Positions 1 to 12,523 are shown, numbered from the stretch's first letter. The stretch: 64,000 bases of DNA from Phyllobacterium zundukense (GCF_025452195.1 NZ_CP104973.1:1905001-1969000), one strand, 5' to 3'. Notes: generated by a model from the sequence alone, not told the origin. Made by a program: numbers and translations.

Positions 1-62
1 GGCGCACGGCACGAGCTGCGACGCGTAAGCGCGCTGCGTTTGACGGTTGATCTGTCAAATCA

Positions 63-139
63 GGGCTTGTAGCTCAGTTGGTTAGAGCGCGCGCTTGATA
101 AGCGTGAGGTCGGAGGTTCAAGTCCTCCCAGGCCCACCA
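63..139 (+). tRNA. tRNA-Ile (anticodon GAT)
   Basis: A complete 77-nt cloverleaf with an encoded CCA end. The acceptor stem GGGCTTG pairs with CAGGCCC, and the anticodon loop is TTGATAA with anticodon GAT. Its position in the 16S-23S spacer, followed by tRNA-Ala, is the standard bacterial rrn arrangement. The 16S gene lies to the left, outside the window. Confidence 0.97.
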
Positions 140-160
140 TCTTTCTGTGCTCACGCGCGT

Positions 161-184
161 ACGTCCTTCGACAAGCTCAGGACT
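161..184. repeat. Dispersed CTTCGACAAGCTCAGGA-type repeat
   Basis: The spacer between the two tRNAs holds a copy of the TTCGACAAGCTCA word. The same word recurs near 31411, 31525, 59510, 59610 and 61480 in this window. Here it stands alone, without the inverted partner seen at 31.4 and 59.5 kb. The remaining spacer (about 185-287) shows nothing else I recognise. Confidence 0.55.
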
Positions 185-287
185 TGCGCTCCGCACGGGG
201 CGGCCAAACGTGGCCGACGCGCAGTCGCGCTTGCGAAGCTTCGCTTCGAGGGTGCTCGGCTGGACGGATGATTTACCCATACCTTAC

Positions 288-363
288 GGGGGCGTAGCTC
301 AGCTGGGAGAGCACCTGCTTTGCAAGCAGGGGGTCGTCGGTTCGATCCCGTCCGCCTCCACCA
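288..363 (+). tRNA. tRNA-Ala (anticodon TGC)
   Basis: A 76-nt cloverleaf with encoded CCA. The acceptor stem GGGGGCG pairs with CGCCTCC, including one G-U pair. The anticodon loop is TTTGCAA with anticodon TGC. It is the second tRNA of the 16S-23S spacer. The following 393 nt (364-756) are the rest of the internal transcribed spacer and hold no gene I can support. Confidence 0.97.
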
Positions 364-756
364 AGGTTTTTTAAATTGGTTGCCGGGCAAGACGCAAAAA
401 CATCATTTAAAGAACCAAGTTTGCAGGCGTCGGACATTTGTCCGGCGGTTTGCTTGTTCTGTATGAAATTGTGAAGAGAAGATATGTCCGGATCTTTCGG
501 ATGTTCAAGGGTTGGTGCTTTCGGGTGCTTATCTGCCGGCTTTAGGGCCATGAACGCTGGAAGATGTCGCATGGGGCGCTCATTAAACCCCATGCCTATG
601 ATTGGCCGCTTAACCGCAGAGCCATCGGATTTATCTCGAGAAGCTGGTCTTTTTTGTCAAATTCGTCGATTGCTGAATGGTTTGTCGTGCTGTTGGTATC
701 CCCCACAGGCGCGGATTGTTCGTGAAGGCAAGGATGGATATTGGCAATGAGAATGA

Positions 757-3566
<2,810 letters not shown>

Positions 3567-3801
3567 TCTCATTACAAATATCCATCTGACGAAGTCAGAT
3601 GAATTGATTTGTCTCACGCGCCGTATCGCACCTTTGGTGCGGGCGCTGCGACAGCGCGCGGCACACGCCGCGACGGCCAGTCGGCCTTGCGGGCTTCGCC
3701 CGAAGGTCGCCAGCCGCCAACTAAAACAACCAAAAAACTCCAGCTTCTCATTTGTATCGCATGCGCCTGAAAAACCGCATGCGTGAACGTTGCGCTTTGC
3801 T
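3567..3801 (+). other. 23S-5S spacer
   Basis: Transcribed spacer. It contains a short strong stem, CATCTGAC-GAA-GTCAGATG, at about 3583-3602 and GC-rich hairpins near 3625-3715. These probably act in rRNA processing. No gene is supported. Confidence 0.6.
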
Positions 3802-3919
3802 GACCTGGTGGTTACAGCGGGGTGGCTGCACCCGATCCCATTCCGAACTCGGCCGTGAAACGCCCCTGCGCCAATGGTACTTCGTCTCAAGACGCGGGAG
3901 AGTAGGTCGCTGCCAGGTC
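3802..3919 (+). rRNA. rrf: 5S ribosomal RNA
   Basis: A typical alphaproteobacterial 5S gene. The terminal helix pairs GACCTGG with CCAGGTC, with internal words CCCGATCCCATTCCGAACTCGG and GGGAGAGTAGGTC. It sits about 235 nt downstream of 23S in the rrn operon. The ends may shift by two or three bases. Confidence 0.95.
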
Positions 3920-4081
3920 TGCCAAACGCAACGTTCATACATCTTCTCGACAACAACATACACATCAATCAAAAGGCCGCGCCCCTTCGACGGCGCTCAG
4001 CATGGCCTTTTGCTTTTGCAAAACACAATGCGTAAGCGCATACTTACAAGCAAAAGCACGACATTCGGCAAAGCGCCGATA

Positions 4082-4103
4082 TGGTGGCGCGGGGTGGAGC
4101 AGC
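4082..4103 (+). pseudogene. Truncated copy of the tRNA-fMet 5' end
   Basis: These 22 nt are identical to 4192-4213: six bases of upstream flank plus the first 16 nt of tRNA-fMet. The copy stops in the D-stem, so it cannot form a tRNA. Both copies follow a small GCC/CGG hairpin, so the duplicated unit included some upstream spacer. Confidence 0.7.
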
Positions 4104-4197
4104 ACCCCGTTCGGCCCGACAAAAGCACTCTTCGCTTTTGAGGCCGGACAAACGGAAAAATCCGGGCTGCAGCGGCAACTTTGCCGTATCTTGGTGG

Positions 4198-4274
<77 letters not shown>

Positions 4275-4338
4275 AATTCCTAAACAATCATTCGCGAGAA
4301 ACGCGAGGATGAAATCGATTCACCCGATTGACTGCTTC

Positions 4339-5063
4339 TTATCGTAGGTGTTTTGTTCGATCCATGGTCGTCTTTCCATAAGCACAATCGTTGCGCAAAG
4401 GACAGGAAGGGCATCTCAAATGGCCATCCTTGCAGAAGTCCAAACCGATTTGCTTGATCATAAAATGATGGTCTTCCCGATCTTTGGCTGTCCATGTGTT
4501 CGGAATTTGCCTTTCGAAGCACGAAGCAGCTTTTTCAAACGGCGTATCATGGATGAGGCCAAGAAGCTTTGCGACGCGCCAGTGATGCGTATCGACAATA
4601 AGAGCGGGCATACGCAATCTGCTGGTATTCAAAACATAAGCGCTGATTTTGGGCTCGACGCCAGGTAGCTGCTCAAGCCATGCTTGAGCTTTCGGAACAG
4701 TCCAATCCTTCAGGAGAAATCGAGGCTCAGCGTGCCTTTTTTCTCTTTGATAAGGCGAAGAGCCGCTGGAATGAAATTGGCATACGTATCGGCATAAGTG
4801 ATGTTTTGAATACAGGTATGGACCTCCTCATAGGGAGCCTTAATCATCAAATCCCACGGTTGAAATGCTGCCCGAAGCTCGCAGAATGCATCTACCGATA
4901 CCTTGCCGAGGGTCCGGTTGCTCGTCATGGCAAAAACAAGGTGATCTATCGGATCTGAGCGAATTGAAACAGGCCAATCCCGCCCATAATGGGCCTTCAA
5001 GCGATCATGGACAATGACGAGCGGCTCGGGATTCCAAAATCCATAACATATTGCATATCTCAA
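4339..5063 (-). pseudogene. Endonuclease III-like DNA glycosylase, frameshifted
   Basis: Two adjoining minus-strand frames make one HhH-GPD protein of about 240 residues. The N-terminal part (to about 4710) starts MRYAICYGFWNPEPL. The C-terminal part carries the helix-hairpin-helix LPGVEPKISAYVLN with the lysine of bifunctional glycosylases, the VDTHHWRV segment with the catalytic Asp, and a terminal 4Fe-4S motif C-x6-C-x2-C-x5-C. The frames meet near 4705-4730, where one added base (for example CC to CCC) restores the reading. The family removes oxidised pyrimidines and nicks abasic sites. It may be a sequencing error rather than a dead gene. Confidence 0.75.
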
Positions 5064-5122
5064 TTATAGAACAAAAAGAGAACAAATCCAACAATCAAGA
5101 TGTCGGCCGGCGGCCTAATTGC

Positions 5123-6097
5123 TCATGCGGTAATATCGATCACGCCACAATCACCAGCTTCTGTGCCGAATACCAATCTGTGGCCGCTTGTGTCCCAGTT
5201 CATCGTGGACATAGCGCTTTTACCGCCACGGCGCAGGAGAACTTCTTTCTGATCGCCGAAACGGCCGACCAGAATCATCCCATCCGAGTAGCCGATCGCC
5301 ACGATTTCTTCGACCGGATGACAGGCAACGGCGGTGACCAGGCTATCGCCGCGTGTTCCAAGCTCAAGAGGTGCCTTGCCCATTGGGCCATCTTTTCCGG
5401 AGAAGGGCCAAATGATGGCGGCGGGGGCACCCGATGTGGCCAGCCATTTGCCTTTCGCGCTCCAGGACCAGCTCTTCACCTTGTTGGGATAACCGGTCAT
5501 GCGCATATGGCGATTGTCCTCAAGACGCCATCCGTGCAGGGCGTTCTCTTGCATCGAGGTGACGAGAAAACGATTGTCCGGTGAAAAAATGACAGAGACG
5601 TGCGCACCTTTCCATTCAAGCTCGGACGGAGCGCCGTTCGTTGCGGGCCAATGCAGGGTTACGCCATTATAACGGGCGACAGCCAACCGAAATCCTTTGG
5701 GGGCAAAGGCTATACCTTCGACGCTGCGCTCATGCAGAATTTCGCGAACTGTACCATCGGCCAACTTTACCCATGCCGACCGTCCCGACGCAAAGGCAAT
5801 CGCACCATTTGGCGCTGCCGCCAAGGCCGTCATCCATTTGCGCGGGATGATGTTTAATTCTACCGCCTGGCCGTTCAAGCCAGTCGCACAGATTCGACCA
5901 TCCTCACCGCCGGTCAGGAGCGACTTGCCGTCAAACGAAGGCACGGCACAAAGCAACCCGTCATGGGCTTCCGTGACCTTATGGCCATTGTCGAGGCGGT
6001 GTATCGTACCATCGGCCAATGCAAAGAACGGGACATCCTTGATGAAGCGCGCGTCAATGCAATGGCCGGCAAGATCAAGCGGGGCAATGGTCGGCAT
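5123..6097 (-). CDS. WD40-repeat protein
   Basis: 324 residues that read as WD40 blades throughout, with segments such as AGHCIDARFIKDVPFFALADG, SPDNRFLVTSMQENALHGW and WLATSGAPAAIIWPFSGKDG. I see no signal peptide or membrane segment, so a cytosolic beta-propeller scaffold is likely. The start at 6097 (MPTIAPLD) fits the first blade; upstream residues of the open frame do not look coding. It lies 246 nt downstream of, and on the same strand as, a CobW/COG0523 GTPase. This pairing recurs in rhizobia from memory, which would suggest a role in metal allocation. The partner and function are unproven. Confidence 0.7.
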   Translation of the reverse strand: MPTIAPLDLAGHCIDARFIKDVPFFALADGTIHRLDNGHKVTEAHDGLLCAVPSFDGKSLLTGGEDGRICATGLNGQAVELNIIPRKWMTALAAAPNGAIAFASGRSAWVKLADGTVREILHERSVEGIAFAPKGFRLAVARYNGVTLHWPATNGAPSELEWKGAHVSVIFSPDNRFLVTSMQENALHGWRLEDNRHMRMTGYPNKVKSWSWSAKGKWLATSGAPAAIIWPFSGKDGPMGKAPLELGTRGDSLVTAVACHPVEEIVAIGYSDGMILVGRFGDQKEVLLRRGGKSAMSTMNWDTSGHRLVFGTEAGDCGVIDITA

Positions 6098-6343
6098 AGG
6101 TCGTAAACTCGTGAATAGGATTGAAATGGCGCCTGAAACGGCAAGAAGATGGGGTCTTTCCCCCGGCCGAACGGTTCGACACTGCAGCTTGCAGCCGTTT
6201 CGGCGTCCGGAGGATATGGTCCATCTTCCCGGCAACATCGTCGCAAAGGACTAGAAAATGGATAGACATTTCCTTCGCCCTTGCTCCTTGTATCCGAAAA
6301 GTTGGTCTCATACCATTTTCGACTCTATTCATGAATTCACGAC

Positions 6344-7448
6344 CTAGGCGAGGCAGCTTTCGAGGCCGGATTTCAATGCATCATGGTCGAGTTCCCGGCC
6401 GATAAATACAAGACGGCTCTCATGTTTTTCGCCGTCCTTCCAGGCGCGTTGATGATCACCTTCGATGATCATGTGCACACCCTGGATAACATAGCGTTCG
6501 TGATCAGTCTTGAAAGCAAGAATGCCCTTTAGCCGAAGGATATTCGGCCCTTGTTCCTGCGTGATCTTTTGAATCCATGGGAAGAATTTATCTGCGTTGA
6601 GCTCACCTGTACGAAGCGAGACGGACTGAACCGTTACATCATGTATCGGGGATGCATGATCGTGATGATGATGGTCGTGTCCATGGTGGTCATGATCGTG
6701 GTGGTGATGATGTTCGTGATCGTGATCGCAATCGGGGCCGCATTCATGATCTGGATGATCGTGATCGAGGAAATGCGGATCGCTTTCCAGAGCCCGCGCC
6801 AGATCGAAAGCGCCGCGATCGAGAACGCGAGACAAATCGATGTCGGCCCGCTCGGTCCGATGAATGACCGCGTGTGGATTTATGGCGCGGACAGTCGCCT
6901 CAACAGCAGCAAGCTCTTCTGGAGTTACAAGGTCGGTTTTATTCAGAAGCACAACGTCAGCAAAGGCGATCTGGTCCTCGGCCTCGCGGCTGTCTTTAAG
7001 ACGCAGTGGCAGATGCTTGGCATCGACCAATGCAACCACCGCATCGAGCATCGTTTTGCTGCGGACGTCGTCATCCATGAAGAACGTCTGGGCAACGGGC
7101 ACGGGATCGGCAAGGCCAGTCGTCTCGACGATAATGGCATCGAACCGCCCGGGACGCCGCATCAGGCCCTCTACCACGCGGATCAAGTCGCCGCGTACGG
7201 TGCAGCATATGCAGCCATTGTTCATTTCATAAATTTCTTCGTCCGATCTCGACGATCAGATCGTTGTCGATACCGATCTCGCCAAATTCATTGACGATGA
7301 CGGCGTAACGTTTGCCGTGATCTTCGCTCAGGATGCGGTTGAGAAGCGTGGTTTTTCCTGAACCAAGATAACCGGTCAGGACTGTCACCGGGATCTGGGC
7401 GGGACGTGCAGCTTCTGCTGCCATAGACTTCGTCTGAGCTTCACTCAT
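6344..7448 (-). pseudogene. CobW/COG0523-family GTPase (zinc chaperone type), frameshifted
   Basis: About 367 residues once one base is removed near 7247. The first frame (7227-7448) holds Walker [13 protein letters not shown] and [11 protein letters not shown]. The second (6344-7225) holds the CxCC metal motif NNGCICCTVRGDL, the nucleotide motif LLNKTDL, and a long His/Asp-rich linker at about residues 230-270 of the whole protein, then a CobW C-terminal domain. Such GTPases deliver zinc or a related metal to client enzymes. The break comes from GAGATC where GAGTC is expected, so I suspect an intact gene. The creatininase-family metalloenzyme gene lies immediately upstream on the same strand. 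Confidence 0.85.
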
Positions 7449-7558
7449 CGTGTGCCTCTTTGAATGGATAGACCCACGATATAGGTGATCAGATCAGTTT
7501 TTGCCACACCTATGGCGTTCAAATGCGTGAATGAGTGCATCAATCCTGTTGAGGTGCA

Positions 7559-8299
7559 TCAGCTGAAGACGGAACGATCAAACCTGCCGACGTCTTCGAG
7601 CAGTTCGACAAGACCTTTCACACTGTGAGCGATAATTTTTTCGCCAGCTTCAGCAGTAGCGCGAGCGGCATTGCCTGCCACACCCTCCTTGTTCAGATCT
7701 GTCATTTTCCAGCCGAAAGCATGTGGGCCGTACGCACGCAGGTGCTTGTAGGTTTCAGCATAGTGGCGTTGATTGGAACCGAAGTTTCTAGCTTTGGTCA
7801 TATCCACAAGCTCGGGATGTAAGGCGAGCAATACCGAGGTCTCTATGAATCCACCGTGTATATCGAGTGCCTTGTCTTCGGGCGATATCAGGCCATCCGG
7901 CAAACCAAATCGGGTCCAGCTGGTCGCCACGACAAGCATATTGAAACGAACCCGCAATTCTGTAGCGACGATCGTCATGAGCGGGGCGTTGCCGCCATGG
8001 GCATTCAGAAGGACCAGTTTCGACATGCCCTGCCGCGCCACACTTTCGCCAATGCTGATCCAGCGGTTCACTGCCTCGTCAAAAGTCAATGTCCGGGTGC
8101 CGGCGATACCCATGTGTTCGATGGAGTAGCCGACTGGTTCGACAGGTAGAAAATCGACCGATAACGCCTGGGGAAGGGCATCCTTCAATCGATCAACCAG
8201 GCCTGCAGCGATAAGCGTATCGGTTTCATAGGGCAAATGCGGGCCATGCTGCTCGTGCGCACCGAGAGGAAGGAGGGCAATCGTCGCTTGTTTTGGCAT
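7559..8299 (-). CDS. Creatininase-family amidohydrolase
   Basis: 246 residues. Metal-ligand motifs of the creatininase superfamily are visible: LPLGAHEQHGPHLPYETDT near the N-terminus, LLNAHGGNAPL mid-protein and HGGFIETSVLL. The family consists of zinc- or manganese-dependent cyclic amide or formamide hydrolases: creatininase, FAPy deformylase ArfB and mycofactocin MftE. The substrate cannot be told from sequence. Start 8299 (MPKQATIALLPLG) is preferred; an upstream TTG at 8323 would add eight residues. It lies 110 nt upstream of the CobW GTPase on the same strand. Confidence 0.8.
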   Translation of the reverse strand: MPKQATIALLPLGAHEQHGPHLPYETDTLIAAGLVDRLKDALPQALSVDFLPVEPVGYSIEHMGIAGTRTLTFDEAVNRWISIGESVARQGMSKLVLLNAHGGNAPLMTIVATELRVRFNMLVVATSWTRFGLPDGLISPEDKALDIHGGFIETSVLLALHPELVDMTKARNFGSNQRHYAETYKHLRAYGPHAFGWKMTDLNKEGVAGNAARATAEAGEKIIAHSVKGLVELLEDVGRFDRSVFS

Positions 8300-8323
8300 T
8301 TCCGTCTCATTCGTCCTGTTCAA

Positions 8324-8617
8324 TCCGGTCGCTTGACCGGTGAAAGGATAGTCTCATTAGGTTGCAGTTTTACAGGCTTATTTGGCGCTCCGCACAAATT
8401 CGTCGGCAAATTTCATCAGATTGTCATATAAGAATTGTAACGCGGGTTGCTGTGCAAGGAATGGGTCGATTCATGTCGATTTGCTCATTCGGTTCTGGAT
8501 TTGCTATTGTAATGGCTGTGTCAGCGCATAATGTTCGTCTGTTAACTACCCCCACAACAAGAGCTAGCCGCCTTATCATCAATCCGGTCAATACGTGACG
8601 TGCAAGCAGGAGTTTGA
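8324..8617. other. Intergenic region between divergent genes
   Basis: About 300 nt between the creatininase gene (minus) and the marR gene (plus). It must hold both promoters. I see no convincing operator, RNA or small gene. Confidence 0.4.
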
Positions 8618-9109
8618 ATGGTCAAGGATCGTAAGCCCCTCATTCTTCATCGTCTGCAATCGACCGCAAGATTGACACGGACGGCGCTGGCCACCCGATT
8701 GCTTGGCCATGGCTTTTATGCAGGACAGGATGCGGTGATGCTGCAACTTGCGCATGAAGATGGTCTATCGCCGAGCATTCTTGCCAAACGCCTTGGTGTA
8801 CGCCCGCCAACAATCACCAAGACGATCTCCCGCCTGCAAACACAAGGTTTCGTCAAGAAAGAAGGGTCCACGACGGACCAGCGCCAAGCCCATATTTTTC
8901 TGACAGATACCGGTAACGAGGCAATCAAATCAATCGAGAAGTCCATTCGCAAGACCGAAAAGGATGCGATGAAGGGGTTCGACAAGAAAGAGCGCAAGGC
9001 CTTTGTAAAAATGCTTTCGCGGCTTGAGATCAATCTATCAGCAGCGGAACTTTTACGCCAAACCGCCCCCGATGACGATCATGACGATGATGATGCCGAC
9101 GACGAATAG
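8618..9109 (+). CDS. MarR-family transcriptional regulator
   Basis: 163 residues. The winged helix-turn-helix is clear at about residues 45-100 (LSPSILAKRLGVRPPTITKTISRL, then a wing with STTDQRQAHIFLTD). A C-terminal dimer helix follows, and then an unusual Asp/His tail (DDDHDDDDADDE). The start has a good ribosome site, AGGAG, 5 nt upstream. MarR proteins usually repress a neighbouring gene; the downstream EamA-type exporter is the natural candidate. The acidic tail might bind metal, but that is a guess. Confidence 0.85.
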   Translation: MVKDRKPLILHRLQSTARLTRTALATRLLGHGFYAGQDAVMLQLAHEDGLSPSILAKRLGVRPPTITKTISRLQTQGFVKKEGSTTDQRQAHIFLTDTGNEAIKSIEKSIRKTEKDAMKGFDKKERKAFVKMLSRLEINLSAAELLRQTAPDDDHDDDDADDE

Positions 9110-9190
9110 ACGATAGGTAAAAGTTTTTTCCCAATTTGCGGTTACAAAACGCATGAACTTGTTATCATGGTGAGAGTTCCTTCCGCCTGA

Positions 9191-10107
9191 TTGGTAAACC
9201 TGTTGTCACCACCTCTCCCTTCCTCGCAGGAAGTCGCGCCGGCTGCCGCCATTTTCTATATTTTCGCGGCCGGCTTTCTGTTCTCATGTCTAGATTCCAG
9301 TGCTAAATACCTAGTTCTGTCTGGCATTCCCACTGCGTTCATTTCCTGGATGCGGTTTGTGGAACACGCGATCCTGGCGCTGATCTTCTTTCGAGCATGG
9401 TCAAATCCGCGGCTCTTCAAGGTACGCAACATCCCCCTTCAATTCCTGCGTGGGCTTTGTTTGTTTGGCTCAACATATTTCAACTTTTATGCATTGCAGA
9501 CGATGCAACTCGGCGAGACGATCACCATAACCTTTGCAGCGCCAATGGTAATCGCAGCTTTGGCAGGTCCGCTGCTAGGCGAATGGGCAGGATGGCGCAG
9601 ATGGGCAGCCATTGTCGTCGCATTTATAGGCGTGCTGATTATTGCTCGCCCGGGATTTGGCGCGTTCAATCCTGGACTGCCTTATTCGATCGCTGCGATG
9701 CTAAGCTATTCGCTGTACGTGCTTTTGACGCGGCGTATGGCGGTAACGGAATCTCCAGAAAGTCTAATTTTTTTTCTGCCCTTGCACCGGCTGTATTGAT
9801 GTCGCCCGCGGTGATGCAGGCGGTCATTCCGGATACATCCTTTCAGATTGTACTATTGCTGATACTCGGCGTTTTTGGCGGTCTTGGCCATTATCTGATC
9901 ATCCTGGCCTACAGAAAGGCGACGACGGCTGCGCTGGCACCCTATCCGTTCATGCAAATCATCTGGATGCTGGCGTTCGGATATCTGTTTTTCAACCAAT
10001 TTCCGGATGCATATACGCTCTGTGGTGCGGTTGTGATCATTGGCAGTGGCCTGTACGTCGTGCACCGCGAACGACAGTCGCGGGCAGCGGGCTTGAAAGG
10101 ACTTTGA
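9191..10107 (+). pseudogene. EamA/DMT-family transporter, frameshifted
   Basis: A ten-helix drug/metabolite exporter split across two frames. The first (to 9799) covers roughly six helices, including FYALQTMQLGETITITFAAP and GWRRWAAIVVAFIGVLIIARPGFG. The second frame continues from about 9775 (APAVLMSPAVMQAVIPDTSF to the end) and covers the second EamA half. The break lies in a run of eight T at 9768-9775; nine T restores one protein of about 305 residues. That is a classic homopolymer error, so the gene is probably intact. Proposed start is TTG at 9191. It follows marR on the same strand. Confidence 0.8.
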
Positions 10108-10184
10108 TTTATTTGATTGCAATGGCATAACGCCGAGTACCATAACGTGGCTCATTTGATGATACTGTGGGGAGGCGGTTTTTT

Positions 10185-11204
10185 TTGGCGCAGAAAATTA
10201 AGTTATCGACTATTGCCGACGCGCTGAAAGTGTCTACAGCAACCGTATCGCTGGCTTTGCGGGATAGCCCGCTCGTGGCCGATCAGACGCGTGAAAAGAT
10301 AAAAGAACACGCACGCGCCATTGGGTACATCTATAACCGGCGCGCAGCCAGCCTTCGCACTTCGCGTTCGGGCATCGTTGGCGTCGTGGTTCATGACATC
10401 ATGAACCCGTTCTTTGCAGAAATATTGCGTGCGATCGAGGGCGAACTTGATCGTTCCGGCCAGACATTCATTTTATCCAATCACTATGATCAGTTGGATA
10501 AGCAACGGACGTTCATAGATACCGTGCTGCAACTCGGGGGAGACGGTGTAATTATGTCCCCGGCAATTGGTACCCCGGCTGAAGACATTCGCATGGCGGA
10601 AGACAATGGACTGCCAGTTGTGCTAATTGCCCGAACCGTCAAGGATGCCAATGTACCGGTGTTCCGCGGGGATGATGCTTATGGCATTGGCCTTGCTACA
10701 AACCACCTTATTTCCCTGGGACATACACGCATCGCCATGGTGGGCGGCACCGATCAGACTTCCACAGGCCGCGATCGTTACGAAGGCTATCTCCATGCAA
10801 TGCAAAAAGCGGGCCTCGAGGCGAAACCGGAATGGCGCATACCTGGCCCGCGAACCAAGCAGGCGGGTTTTGACGCTGCGCCTCAGTTTCTTGCCCTGAA
10901 AGATCATCCGACTGCTGCGGTCTGCTGGAATGATCTTTCGGCGATCGGCATGATGAATGGCATTGCTCGGGCGGGACTGGTTGCAGGCGTTGATATTTCC
11001 GTCACGGGGTATGACGACCTTGAAGAGGCGGCAATCGCTACGCCGGCTTTGACAACTGTGTGGAACGGCCAGCGCGAAGTGGGACAGCGAGCAGCGAGGG
11101 CTCTGCTCGATCAGCTTAACGGTGCCGACACACACGCACGGCAGGAATTGATCAAGCCGGAATTGCGAATCCGGCAGTCGACCTCAAAGCCAAAAGAGAG
11201 ATAA
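10185..11204 (+). CDS. LacI-family transcriptional regulator
   Basis: 339 residues. The N-terminal LacI helix-turn-helix is IADALKVSTATVSLALRD, with hinge helix and GYIYNRRAASLRT. The periplasmic-binding-like effector domain starts SGIVGVVVHDIMNPFFAEIL. TTG at 10185 is taken as start because GGGGAGG lies 9 nt upstream and the domain begins directly after; GTG at 10167 is the alternative. The regulated genes are not evident. Candidates are the amidotransferase-like hydrolase and the TRAP binding protein downstream. Confidence 0.85.
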   Translation: MAQKIKLSTIADALKVSTATVSLALRDSPLVADQTREKIKEHARAIGYIYNRRAASLRTSRSGIVGVVVHDIMNPFFAEILRAIEGELDRSGQTFILSNHYDQLDKQRTFIDTVLQLGGDGVIMSPAIGTPAEDIRMAEDNGLPVVLIARTVKDANVPVFRGDDAYGIGLATNHLISLGHTRIAMVGGTDQTSTGRDRYEGYLHAMQKAGLEAKPEWRIPGPRTKQAGFDAAPQFLALKDHPTAAVCWNDLSAIGMMNGIARAGLVAGVDISVTGYDDLEEAAIATPALTTVWNGQREVGQRAARALLDQLNGADTHARQELIKPELRIRQSTSKPKER

Positions 11205-11298
11205 CGCAGCGCGCCAGATAGCTTTATGCTGCAGCTTCACCCTTCATTAATGCTACCCGACTAGGCTTCACAGGCGTCTGTTTCCCGTGGAGTATAGT

Positions 11299-11748
11299 AT
11301 GTTACTGGGTAAAACGACTTGTCTTGGCTTTGTCACTGCAGCGGCAGTGGTCGCCATGTTCCTCGATTTCGCGACTTTTACCTCTGACGAAGATGCTGAC
11401 GTCGACATACAGACGACTGCGTCTGTATCAGCGGACACAGGTAGCCATGATGTGCCAAGATTTGTCATCAGTAGTCCAGGCGCGGAGGCGAGTTGCAAGG
11501 CGTTTCCTATGGAAAATGGCACACCCGGCCACAACGCGCTCACGATCGACAGCAGCTGCGAAAATCTCTACCCGCCGTTGGTAAACGCCAAGACCTGGCA
11601 CAACAACGAAGATGGCACGATTGACCTTGCCGATAATCTCGGTCGTACGATCGTGGAATTCAGCCCAGGCGACGGTCTCGCCTACGTCAGTGTCGAGCCG
11701 CGTTCTGTGATTCTATCGATGTCGACTGAGGGCGTTAACGCGTTCTAG
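11299..11748 (+). CDS. Secreted Inh/AprI-like protease inhibitor domain protein
   Basis: 149 residues. An N-terminal hydrophobic segment (MLLGKTTCLGFVTAAAVVAMFL) would serve as signal or anchor. The C-terminal 80 residues match the shape of the AprI/Inh/Omp19 inhibitor barrel: two cysteines (ASCKAF and SSCENLYPP), then an aromatic W, then IDLADNLGRTIVEFSPGDG and a closing strand. Inh-family proteins block metalloproteases in the periplasm. The family call is by pattern only. The start at 11299 has GTGGAG 6 nt upstream. It converges with the next gene. Confidence 0.55.
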   Translation: MLLGKTTCLGFVTAAAVVAMFLDFATFTSDEDADVDIQTTASVSADTGSHDVPRFVISSPGAEASCKAFPMENGTPGHNALTIDSSCENLYPPLVNAKTWHNNEDGTIDLADNLGRTIVEFSPGDGLAYVSVEPRSVILSMSTEGVNAF

Positions 11749-11749
11749 A

Positions 11750-12523
11750 TTACTCCGCCGCCTGCATTCGCTCGCGGCTTGCCTTGTGAGCGCGCGCGGC
11801 GTCGCCGAATGCTGCAAATATCTTGCGTGAGGGGCTATCACTTTTTACCCAATATTCCGGGTGCCACTGAACTCCAACAGCAAATGCGCGGGCAGTCTTG
11901 ACCGAAACCGCTTCAATCGTGCCGTCATCAGCAACCGCTTCAATGTCAAGCTGTGGCGCGGGCCTGTCGATGGCTTGCCGATGTACGGAGTTTACCTGGA
12001 TAGCATCGCTCTGCATGACTTTCGCCAGACAGGATCCCGGCTTGATGTGCACCGGATGCCGAATGGCGAAGCGTTCGGTTTGTTGATCAGATTGCGGCGC
12101 GCGGTGATCCATGCGCCCGTGGAGGTCTTGTATCTCGGTAGCAAGTGTACCGCCAAGCGCTACGTTCAGCTCCTGAATGCCCCGGCATATGGCCAATAAC
12201 GGTACGCCGCGCTCAATCGCTCTGCGAATCAGCGGAAGCGACGTAGCGTCACGCGCAGAGTCGTAAGGTTCGTGTGCTTCGCTAGGTTCGACGCCGTAGA
12301 GAGCCGGATGAACATTCGATTTCGACCCGGTGATGAGAACGCCATCGACGCCGTCAAGAATGGCATCAATATCGAGGCTTTCGCCAAATGACGGCACGAT
12401 CAACGGAATGACGCCGGCGGCTTCGTATGCCGCCATAAGATATTGATCGGGGGCTGCGTGCCACGTGTAATTTTCGAAGGTACGTACATCTGACGTTATG
12501 GCGACGAGAGGTTGCCGCATCAT
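11750..12523 (-). CDS. Gamma-glutamyl-gamma-aminobutyrate hydrolase family (peptidase C26)
   Basis: 257 residues with a class-I glutamine-amidotransferase fold. The nucleophile elbow is LAICRGIQELNVALGG (Cys). The catalytic His is in GVQWHPEYW. Upstream blocks VPSFGESLDID and GVLITGSKSNVHP are typical of PuuD/peptidase C26. The family cleaves gamma-glutamyl amides, as in putrescine degradation. No other puu gene is in the window, so the substrate is open. It is transcribed away from the TRAP binding-protein gene, with 263 nt between them. Confidence 0.85.
   Translation of the reverse strand: MMRQPLVAITSDVRTFENYTWHAAPDQYLMAAYEAAGVIPLIVPSFGESLDIDAILDGVDGVLITGSKSNVHPALYGVEPSEAHEPYDSARDATSLPLIRRAIERGVPLLAICRGIQELNVALGGTLATEIQDLHGRMDHRAPQSDQQTERFAIRHPVHIKPGSCLAKVMQSDAIQVNSVHRQAIDRPAPQLDIEAVADDGTIEAVSVKTARAFAVGVQWHPEYWVKSDSPSRKIFAAFGDAARAHKASRERMQAAE

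Noticed and set aside
6551..7294. 247-codon plus-strand frame with many Met/Val
   Set aside because: It is the complement of the His-rich region of the CobW gene.
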